Source: Chryseosolibacter sp039917935 (GTDB taxonomy: Bacteria; Bacteroidota; Bacteroidia; Cytophagales; Cyclobacteriaceae). Taken from it: a DNA stretch of 10,091 nt. The position numbers were made by a program, and so were the translations under genes. Each line of letters opens with the position of its first letter. Within the stretch, counting starts at the first letter, position 1. Below are positions 1-5,574 of this stretch, in pieces. The stretch lies in contig JBDSIM010000167.1 of assembly GCA_039917935.1 (NCBI GenBank), forward strand, positions 1-10,091, given 5' to 3'. The notes under the pieces were generated by a model that ran no database searches, was not told the origin of the DNA, and worked only from the letters and a program-made list of their open reading frames with translations.

Positions 1-60
1 ATAGCAGATTCTGACACAATCACCCAAGGTATAACCGACCTGGTTGCCAAAAAGGCTTAA
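1..60 (+). CDS. 3' end of an unidentified protein (partial)
   Basis: The first 60 bases read as an open plus-strand frame of 19 codons ending in TAA at 58-60, with a C-terminus reading ...ITDLVAKKA. The amino-acid mix is plausible for the end of a soluble protein, and a stop followed by A/T-rich non-coding sequence fits a gene end. The gene would converge on the minus-strand endonuclease III gene, whose stop lies about 48 bp away. The fragment is too short to assign a family, and the frame could be fortuitous. Confidence 0.45.
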   Translation: MADSDTITQGITDLVAKKA

Positions 61-108
61 TATTTTTTGAAAAACTTCTGTCGCCAAAAAAAAAATCCTA
101 AAAATGGT

Positions 109-750
109 TCACGCTTCTGTCCTTAAACTTTTACGCATGTGCTTTGTGCATATAGGACAAACACTCCATGTATGTCCTCGCGCAGGGCAAAATTTCCTGC
201 CAAAGTAGATGAACTGAAGGTGCGCTTTATCCCATTTCCCCTGCGGGATGAGTCGTTTAAGATCCCTTTCCGTTTGTTCCACGCTTCGGCCATTGGTCAA
301 TCCCCAACGATACGCCAACCGGTGAATATGGGTATCCACCGGAAACGCGGGTAGCCCAAAAATTTGCGTCATCACCACCGATGCTGTTTTGTGGCCAACA
401 CCAGGCAAAGACTCCAATGCTTCGAAAGTATTAGGAACTTTTCCATCATATTTTTCGACGAGGATTTCGGAAAGTTTGCTGATCGCTTTTGATTTTGCGG
501 GAGATAATCCACAGGGTTTGATAACCCCCCTGATTTCATCAACGGAGAGGTTAGCCATGTCGAATGGATTGTCTGCGAGGCTGAACAAGTAGGGGGTAGT
601 CTTGTTCACACGTTCGTCTGTACATTGGGCCGAGAGCACTACCGAGATCAGCAACGTGTAGGCATCCTTATGGTTTAATGGAATGTCCGGATCAGGGAAA
701 TATTTGTCCAGGATTTTTAGGATGTCTTTTACTTTTTCGGATTTCGGCAT
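109..750 (-). CDS. nth: Endonuclease III (DNA glycosylase/AP lyase), incomplete Fe-S cysteine set
   Basis: This is a bifunctional base-excision-repair glycosylase/AP lyase for oxidised pyrimidines, acting on chromosomal DNA. The 213-residue product matches the usual length of the family. The helix-hairpin-helix is at residues 115-126 (LPGVGHKTASVV) and contains the predicted catalytic Lys121. The predicted catalytic Asp139 is in FPVDTHI. Residues 38-45 (VLSAQCTD) form the conserved N-terminal helix motif. The family normally ends with a four-cysteine [4Fe-4S] loop spaced C-X6-C-X2-C-X5-C. Here only Cys188, Cys198 and Cys201 are present, the first spacing is X9, and no fourth cysteine occurs in the last 12 residues, so the cluster is probably lost or altered (inference). 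The gene starts 33 bp after the namZ stop, so the two are probably co-transcribed. The start Met (MPKSEK) lacks a strong Shine-Dalgarno site, as is usual for Bacteroidota. The family assignment is secure. Confidence 0.95.
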   Translation of the reverse strand: MPKSEKVKDILKILDKYFPDPDIPLNHKDAYTLLISVVLSAQCTDERVNKTTPYLFSLADNPFDMANLSVDEIRGVIKPCGLSPAKSKAISKLSEILVEKYDGKVPNTFEALESLPGVGHKTASVVMTQIFGLPAFPVDTHIHRLAYRWGLTNGRSVEQTERDLKRLIPQGKWDKAHLQFIYFGRKFCPARGHTWSVCPICTKHMRKSLRTEA

Positions 751-783
751 GAGAAATTACGCAGGTTGTCGGGCCGACTGTTT

Positions 784-1974
784 TTAAGGGTAGAGCAGAT
801 ACTTTTTTCTCATCTCCCGGTAGCGCTCTAAATCTTTTTGCCAGGTTGCCTTGATCTGTGATTGTGTAAAACCGTTGCGGATCTGTTTTTGGAGTTCGGG
901 TGTTCCTGCAAGCGTATTAAAATAATCAGAAAAGAATTTTTCCTTCCCCGCATACTTTTGATAAAAGTCAAGAAGGTATTGGAGATTGATCGCCGGTTGA
1001 ACCGAGACCGTACTGAGATCCAGACCATAACAGAGTTTTCCCTCATGTGGAGGATTATTGGACATCCCCGGGATCGCTTTAGGTGTAAACTCAAATGGCA
1101 GATCTGAAAACTCAGGGTTACCGATGATCAGGTAGGGAGTTTCTGTTCCGCGGCCAATGCTCACCACGGTGCCTTCAAACAGACAAAGGGAGGGATAGAG
1201 TTTCACAGCCTGGTCATTGGGTAAGTTCGGTGAAGGCTTCACCGGTAGGGAATAAAAGCTTTCGTGGTTCCAGTTTTGTATGCGGATGATTTCCAGATCG
1301 CAAGTCAATCCTTTTTCCAGCCACCCTTCTCCATTGATCATTTGCGCCAATTCCCCAACCGTCAACCCATGGACTATGGGAATGGGATGCATTCCAACGA
1401 ATGATTTCAGTGATGGCACACGCAACGGACCATCGATATAACTGCCATTGGGATTCGGCCGGTCAAGAACAATTAACTTTTTACCTTGCTCCGCACAGGC
1501 TTCCATCACATAATGCATGGTACTGATATACGTGTAAAATCGGGTACCTACATCCTGAATATCAAAAACCACTACGTCAACATCGGCGAGTTGTTCTGGC
1601 GAAGGTTTCCGGTTGTTGCCATAAAGTGAAACTACTGATAATCCTGTTTTTATATCCGTGCCATCTTTTATTTCTTCACCATCCGCCGCAGCTCCCCTAA
1701 AGCCGTGTTCAGGCGCAAAAACTTTTTTGATCGTTATACCCCGTGATTTCAGCGTATCGGTAAGATGGGTTTTTTGAACCAGCGAGGTGTGATTGACGAC
1801 CAGCGCGATATTTTTATTTGTCAGCTTTGGCAGGAGAATATCCAACTGGTCTGCACCCACTTTCACAGGTCCATTTATCGCAGGAGGTTCCGGCGGGCCC
1901 GATACCGATTTAATGTTGCATTCCGTAAACAATGCCAGGATCAATACAGGAACTATTAAGTTTAATTTTTTCAT
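784..1974 (-). CDS. namZ: DUF1343 / NamZ-type exo-beta-N-acetylmuramidase (GH171), exported
   Basis: DUF1343 proteins (B. subtilis YbbC/NamZ, glycoside hydrolase family 171) remove N-acetylmuramic acid from the non-reducing ends of peptidoglycan fragments during cell-wall recycling. The 396-residue product shows the family hallmarks: EHGFRG at 89-94, FDIQDVGTRFYTY at 137-149, LDRPNPNG at 170-177, KPSPNLP at 246-252 and GRGTETP at 274-280. The N-terminus has a Lys-Lys pair and a hydrophobic stretch (residues 2-18) followed by Cys19. This suggests a lipoprotein, but the -1 residue is Glu (LFTEC), so the lipobox is atypical and export by signal peptidase I, or only a loose lipobox, is possible. 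Acidic and glycine-rich residues around 89-107 probably line the active site. It lies upstream of nth as the first gene of a probable two-gene transcript. No other muropeptide-recycling gene is visible here. Family membership is very likely; the exact substrate is inferred from characterised homologues. Confidence 0.9.
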   Translation of the reverse strand: MKKLNLIVPVLILALFTECNIKSVSGPPEPPAINGPVKVGADQLDILLPKLTNKNIALVVNHTSLVQKTHLTDTLKSRGITIKKVFAPEHGFRGAAADGEEIKDGTDIKTGLSVVSLYGNNRKPSPEQLADVDVVVFDIQDVGTRFYTYISTMHYVMEACAEQGKKLIVLDRPNPNGSYIDGPLRVPSLKSFVGMHPIPIVHGLTVGELAQMINGEGWLEKGLTCDLEIIRIQNWNHESFYSLPVKPSPNLPNDQAVKLYPSLCLFEGTVVSIGRGTETPYLIIGNPEFSDLPFEFTPKAIPGMSNNPPHEGKLCYGLDLSTVSVQPAINLQYLLDFYQKYAGKEKFFSDYFNTLAGTPELQKQIRNGFTQSQIKATWQKDLERYREMRKKYLLYP

Positions 1975-2048
1975 ATTTACATTTACCAGCGCACTACGTA
2001 AAGAGTTATGACTATTTTGCGGCCATTCCGACTGAAAAGTTAGTAAAA

Positions 2049-3269
2049 TTGAATCTATCTTACTTTATATCCAAACGAATTAGTGGCGGTTACCAGGAAG
2101 GGTTCTCCTCCACAATCCATAAGATTGCTGTTATCAGCATCGCCATTGGATTGGCTGCAGCGATTGTTTCGTTCCTTATAATGAAAGGTTTCCAGGAAAC
2201 GGTAAAAGATAAGATCTACAGCTTCAGTGGCCACATCCTTATTACCAAGTTTTCGATGAATAATTCAACGGAGGAACAACCCATGAATTACCAGATCGAA
2301 CTCTACAACGAAAAGGAAAAATTCCCTTTCATCCGTCACATTCAGGAATATGCCCATAAAATTGGTGTGGTCAAGACGGATGATGAGGCCTTAGGGGTCC
2401 TGATTAAGGGTGTGGGAAAAAGTTTTGACACAGAAGCTTTTCGCGAAAATATGGTTGCCGGAGAATTTATACAATTTCAGGATTCGGGCTATGCCAGCCA
2501 GATAATTTTGAGTAAAACCATCGCTACAAAATTGAAAAAAAATGTTGGCGATGAAATTATTGTTCACTTTTTCCAAAATCCTCCCCGGTTTCGGAGGCTG
2601 AAGGTAAGGGGCATATACGAAACGAATCTATCGGAGTATTTTGACAGCAGGGTTATTATTGGAGATATCCGCATGATTCAGCGTCTCAACGATTGGTCAG
2701 ACAGCCTGGCCAGCGGACTAGAAGTTTTTGTACATGATCCTGAACAGGTCGATAATGCCGGTGTTGCCATTGGGGAGATGATGGACTATGATCTGAATAT
2801 TGAGCGCGTCAGCGATAAATTCATTCAGGTTTTCGAATGGCTCGAACTGTTAAGCCGACAGGTAAATATCCTGCTGGGTATTATCCTCACGGTGGTTTGT
2901 GTTAACATGATCTCAATTGTTTTGATCCTGGTGATGGAGCGTACGCAAATGATTGGGATGTTGAAAGCCCTCGGTGCAAGCAATGGATTTATTCGTTCAA
3001 TATTTATTTACAACGGTGTTAATCTTATCCTGAAAGGATTGTTACTGGGAAATATTCTTGCCCTTGGGCTGTGTTACATCCAGTATAAATTCAAACTTAT
3101 TTCCTTGAACCCGCGCGATTATTATATGAGTTTCGTACCCATCAGCTGGCATTGGGAAATTGTTGCCTTGTTAAATGTTTTTACCCTGGTTGTGGTCACA
3201 CTGATCCTGCTGTTACCGACCATGGCCATTTCCCGCATTACTCCTATCAAAGCGATCCGGTTTGATTAA
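2049..3269 (+). CDS. FtsX/LolC-LolE-like ABC transporter permease
   Basis: This is an inner-membrane permease of the MacB/FtsX superfamily, related to the LolC/LolE subunits that extract lipoproteins for outer-membrane delivery. Counting from the proposed TTG start (406 aa), the order is: amphipathic N-terminus (MNLSYFISKRIS), TM1 at about 24-46, a large periplasmic MacB-PCD-like domain at about 47-270, TM2 at about 272-296, the cytoplasmic loop ERTQMIGMLKALGAS at 297-311 that typifies FtsX domains, TM3 at about 318-344, TM4 at about 370-391, and the tail ITPIKAIRFD. The frame is open back to an ATG at 1932, but that extension would run into the start of namZ on the other strand and adds 39 residues unlike the family. 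LNLSYF at the TTG of 2049 is the typical start of Bacteroidota members. The cognate ATPase (LolD-like) is not in the window. The exact substrate is inferred; a general lipoprotein-release or MacB-type role is also possible. Confidence 0.88.
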   Translation: MNLSYFISKRISGGYQEGFSSTIHKIAVISIAIGLAAAIVSFLIMKGFQETVKDKIYSFSGHILITKFSMNNSTEEQPMNYQIELYNEKEKFPFIRHIQEYAHKIGVVKTDDEALGVLIKGVGKSFDTEAFRENMVAGEFIQFQDSGYASQIILSKTIATKLKKNVGDEIIVHFFQNPPRFRRLKVRGIYETNLSEYFDSRVIIGDIRMIQRLNDWSDSLASGLEVFVHDPEQVDNAGVAIGEMMDYDLNIERVSDKFIQVFEWLELLSRQVNILLGIILTVVCVNMISIVLILVMERTQMIGMLKALGASNGFIRSIFIYNGVNLILKGLLLGNILALGLCYIQYKFKLISLNPRDYYMSFVPISWHWEIVALLNVFTLVVVTLILLLPTMAISRITPIKAIRFD

Positions 3270-3282
3270 AGGCTTTAAGCCT
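3270..3282 (+). other. Short hairpin just after the permease stop
   Basis: AGGCT (3270-3274) and AGCCT (3278-3282) are inverted repeats around a TTA loop, beginning one base after the TAA stop. There is no immediate T-tract, so this is at best a weak RNA 3'-end structure rather than a full intrinsic terminator. Confidence 0.3.
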
Positions 3283-3317
3283 GAATGACCTTTATCCCTC
3301 TATTTAATAAGAATAAC

Positions 3318-3336
3318 AAGACATAATGTCTTTTTT
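3318..3336 (+). terminator. A/T-rich palindrome with T-tract (terminator or operator)
   Basis: AAGACATAATGTCTT (3318-3332) is a 15-base palindrome around a single central base, running into six T residues (3331-3336). As RNA it would fold as a 5-bp AAGAC/GTCTT stem with a five-base loop. Flanking AATAA and TTATT could extend the stem past a mismatch. It could end permease transcription, but the stem is weak in G+C. The core GACAT-A-ATGTC also recurs in part 42 bp downstream, so an operator role for hsp20 is an equally good reading. Confidence 0.4.
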
Positions 3337-3372
3337 ATTTTACTCAAACAGTGTGTTTAATGTCATAATGTC
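3320..3372 (+). promoter_or_regulatory. Repeated CATAATGTC boxes upstream of hsp20
   Basis: CATAATGTC occurs at 3322-3330 and again at 3364-3372, exactly 42 bp apart (about four helical turns). The first copy forms the palindrome GACATAATGTC (3320-3330). The second is a direct repeat ATGTC-ATA-ATGTC (3360-3372). Both lie in the 175-bp gap in front of the heat-shock gene. It is not CIRCE, whose half-sites are TTAGCACTC/GAGTGCTAA. A stress-regulator binding site is a reasonable inference, but chance repetition in A/T-rich DNA cannot be excluded. Confidence 0.4.
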
Positions 3373-3444
3373 GCATTTTATCTATCGGCACATTTTTTCC
3401 TGATAGACATGGAAATTGATGTTAAACCGAAAAAAATAATAACT

Positions 3445-3885
3445 ATGAGTATCGCGCGTTATAATACTGCAATGAATGATTTTTTACCCATCTCTTTCGG
3501 CAATCTGGTTGAGCGTTTCTTTAACGAGTCAGTCAGTCGTTCGGGAGGTGCTTCCTATGCTTTTGTTCCCAAAGTGGATATCATTGAAAATGAAACAGCT
3601 TTTGAAATCCATTTGGCGGTTCCGGGAGTGAGCAAAGAAGATTTTAAAATTGATTTGAAAGATCATCATCTCACCATCAGCGGTGAGCGGAGGTTTGGAA
3701 CGGAAAAGTCTGAGAATAATTTTAAGTTGATGGAATCACAGTACGGAACTTTCAGACGTTCATTTGCCTTACCAGAGAATGTTGATGGAGAAAAGATCAA
3801 CGCCAGTTATAAAGATGGCATCCTTGCGCTGGTAGTGCCGAAGGATGAAAAGAAACTTTTGAAGACTACCATTAAAGTAGCATAA
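3445..3885 (+). CDS. Small heat-shock protein, Hsp20/alpha-crystallin family
   Basis: This is an ATP-independent cytoplasmic holdase that binds unfolding proteins and passes them to refolding chaperones. Counting from the preferred ATG at 3445 (146 aa), a short N-terminal arm (1-40, ending ...LVERFFNESV) precedes the alpha-crystallin domain at about 41-133. The domain has the landmarks PKVDIIENETAFEIHLAVPG at 42-61 and the conserved end ASYKDGILALVVPK at 120-133. A C-terminal I-x-V anchor (IKV, 143-145) is the oligomerisation motif of the family. An in-frame ATG at 3409 would add 12 residues (MEIDVKPKKIIT), but MSIARYN fits the family better, and the stretch before 3445 is A-rich like a Bacteroidota ribosome-binding region. 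It lies upstream of an HtrA-type protease on the same strand, but a terminator separates them. ATGTC repeat boxes upstream may control it. Confidence 0.93.
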   Translation: MSIARYNTAMNDFLPISFGNLVERFFNESVSRSGGASYAFVPKVDIIENETAFEIHLAVPGVSKEDFKIDLKDHHLTISGERRFGTEKSENNFKLMESQYGTFRRSFALPENVDGEKINASYKDGILALVVPKDEKKLLKTTIKVA

Positions 3886-3891
3886 TAAGAA

Positions 3892-3944
3892 GAAAGCCGG
3901 GAAAGGATTTAACTTTTTGCACCCAGTCCTGGCTTTCAACTTTT
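3892..3944 (+). terminator. Intrinsic terminator of hsp20
   Basis: GAAAGCCGGGA (3892-3902) pairs with TCCTGGCTTTC (3927-3937) as an 11-bp stem with one G-U pair, enclosing a loop of 24 bases. A short T-run (3941-3944) follows. It begins seven bases after the hsp20 stop codon, so it is well placed to end that transcript. Confidence 0.65.
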
Positions 3945-3973
3945 AAGATAGGGGTTTAAGTTTAGTAGGTGTG

Positions 3974-4005
3974 AAGCGTCCCAATAATTGGGACGCTTTT
4001 TTTTT
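3974..4005 (+). terminator. Strong intrinsic terminator between hsp20 and the HtrA gene
   Basis: AAGCGTCCCAA (3974-3984) and TTGGGACGCTT (3988-3998) form a perfect 11-bp stem with a TAA loop, followed by a run of nine T residues (3997-4005). This is the clearest terminator in the window. It lies about 60 bp before the protease start and about 90 bp after the hsp20 stop, downstream of a second hairpin. It therefore insulates the protease gene from read-through, or acts as a second-chance terminator. Confidence 0.85.
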
Positions 4006-4064
4006 ATTTTAATGAGGCTATTTTCTTAAAATAAACGTTTAACTTACTTATAAAGGGATTTGAT

Positions 4065-5495
4065 ATGAAGCGTTCTGTTTTTATTCTCGCCATTGTTGTA
4101 GTAGCCTGTATAGGTGGCGTTTTAGGTTCTATTTTTACCATCCGTTACCTGAATGTTTCCCCACTGAATTATGCTTCCATTGAAGGCCGCCAACAGTTGG
4201 TTCTGACAGGCACAACATCAGATACTTTATTAAGTGTTCCACGGGAAATTAATTTTCTTTCTACTGCGAATCGCGTAGTTCCGGGTGTAGTGCATATCAG
4301 AACAGGCTATGGTCCTGGTGTTTTTAGTTTAAATCCATTACAAAATCATGAGCGCCCTGTTCATTCATCCGGGTCCGGGGTAATCATTTCGGACGATGGG
4401 TATATCGTTACCAATAACCATGTCATTGAGGATGCCACCAATATTGAAGTGGTGATGAACAATAACCAGCGATATTACGCGAAGCTTGTGGGATCCGATG
4501 CAAATACCGATCTCGCATTGCTAAAAATAAAAGCTTATAACCTTCCGTTTGTTCCCTATGGAAATTCTGATGGAATTCAGCCGGGTGAATGGGTCCTCGC
4601 CATTGGAAATCCCTTTGATTTAAATTCTACCGTTACTGCCGGTATCGTTAGCGCTAAAGCGCGGAACATAGGCATTCTTCAGGAAAAGAACGGACTTTCC
4701 GTTGAAGCTTTCATTCAAACCGATGCCGCGGTTAATCCAGGAAATAGCGGGGGCGCGTTGGTCAATTTAGCAGGTGAACTAATTGGCGTGAATACGGCGA
4801 TTGCCACTTCTTCCGGAAGCTACCAGGGATATTCTTTTGCCATTCCGGTAAGCCTCGTCAAAAAAGTAATGGATGATCTTCTTGAGTTTGGGAAAGTACA
4901 AAGGGGATTACTGGGGATTAATATCGGTGATGTGGATGCTACATTATCCGAGCAGTATGATTTAACAGTAAGTCAGGGTGTATTCATCAGCAGAGTTATT
5001 TCAGGAAGTGCTGCAGAAGATTCAGGCATGCTGCCGGGGGATGTAATTGTTGCCATTGACGGACATATCGTAAATTCTGTATCTGAACTCCAGGAGTGGG
5101 TTGCCCGAAACCGGCCGGGAAAGGAAATTGAAGTGGCGTTCTTGCGGGATGGTATTCGAAAGGAAGTAAAAGCGCGCTTAAAGAACAGCCAGGGCGAGGA
5201 ATCGTTCGAGAAAAAAGAGGTCAGAAATCTGATCGAAGGCGCTCAGTTTGAAGACGTTCCCTATCGTGATCTTTCAAAACTTTTGTTAGATGGGGGTGTG
5301 AAAGTAACGAATATCAATTTTGGGAAGTGGAAAAAGGCAGGTATCAGGAAGGGCTTCATCATTGCTTTTATAGATAAAGTTCCCGTGGATAATATTGAAG
5401 ACCTTAACCGTATTCTGGAATATAAAAAAGGTGGAGTGCTTGTGGAGGGTTTTTACAGTGATGGACAAAAAGGCACTTACGGGCTGGATTGGTAG
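4065..5495 (+). CDS. HtrA/DegP-like membrane-anchored serine protease with two PDZ domains
   Basis: This is a periplasmic quality-control protease of the HtrA (S1C) family that degrades or holds misfolded envelope proteins. Of its 476 residues, 5-27 form a hydrophobic signal or membrane anchor (ILAIVVVACIGGVLGSIF), without an obvious cleavage site. The trypsin-like domain spans about 65-275 and contains the full triad: His119 (VTNNHVI), Asp149 (DANTDLALLKI) and Ser228 (NPGNSGGAL). PDZ1 is at about 281-372 (GLLGINIGDV, then GMLPGDVIVAIDGHIV). A shorter, divergent second PDZ-like domain lies at about 385-474 (AGIRKGFIIAFIDKVPV). AAAGGGAT seven bases before the ATG could act as a Shine-Dalgarno site. 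The preceding strong terminator implies its own promoter in 4006-4060, but no clean TAnnTTTG is visible there. It adjoins hsp20, giving a protein-stress neighbourhood. The choice between DegP, DegQ and DegS subtypes is not resolvable; a DegS/DegQ-like anchored form is possible. Confidence 0.94.
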   Translation: MKRSVFILAIVVVACIGGVLGSIFTIRYLNVSPLNYASIEGRQQLVLTGTTSDTLLSVPREINFLSTANRVVPGVVHIRTGYGPGVFSLNPLQNHERPVHSSGSGVIISDDGYIVTNNHVIEDATNIEVVMNNNQRYYAKLVGSDANTDLALLKIKAYNLPFVPYGNSDGIQPGEWVLAIGNPFDLNSTVTAGIVSAKARNIGILQEKNGLSVEAFIQTDAAVNPGNSGGALVNLAGELIGVNTAIATSSGSYQGYSFAIPVSLVKKVMDDLLEFGKVQRGLLGINIGDVDATLSEQYDLTVSQGVFISRVISGSAAEDSGMLPGDVIVAIDGHIVNSVSELQEWVARNRPGKEIEVAFLRDGIRKEVKARLKNSQGEESFEKKEVRNLIEGAQFEDVPYRDLSKLLLDGGVKVTNINFGKWKKAGIRKGFIIAFIDKVPVDNIEDLNRILEYKKGGVLVEGFYSDGQKGTYGLDW

Positions 5496-5545
5496 CACGC
5501 GCACGATTGGTCAAATCTGACTGGGGTGGTCTCTCCAAAAAGTTT

Positions 5546-5553
5546 TACCTTTG
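5546..5553 (+). promoter_or_regulatory. Bacteroidota-type -7 promoter element (TACCTTTG)
   Basis: TACCTTTG matches the TAnnTTTG -7 consensus of Bacteroidota primary sigma factor promoters exactly. It is followed by TGTCTTAATGG and lies 22 bp before the ATG at 5575, implying a very short leader. The nearest TTGG upstream (5507-5510) is too far away for a standard -33 element, so only the -7 half is convincing. Confidence 0.55.
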
Positions 5554-5574
5554 TGTCTTAATGGCACAAGCCGT

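Noticed and set aside
86..95. A10 run after the nth stop as an intrinsic terminator
   Set aside because: It gives a T-tract on the minus strand, but I find no stable hairpin before it.
828..1107. Open frames on both strands within namZ
   Set aside because: They lie inside a gene with strong family motifs; their translations have no recognisable features and look like shadow frames.
1932..2048. N-terminal extension of the ABC permease from the ATG at 1932
   Set aside because: It overlaps the start of namZ on the opposite strand, carries residues unlike the family, and the typical family start falls at TTG 2049.
3409..3444. Upstream ATG for hsp20 adding 12 residues
   Set aside because: The MSIARYN start at 3445 fits the usual Hsp20 N-terminus and has an A-rich stretch before it. 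The upstream ATG is possible but less likely.
3300..3445. CIRCE (HrcA) element before hsp20
   Set aside because: No TTAGCACTC-N9-GAGTGCTAA or near match is visible; the repeats there are ATGTC-based.
5551..5574. TTG start eight codons before the dehydrogenase ATG
   Set aside because: It lies inside the TACCTTTG promoter element, so it would not be in the transcript.
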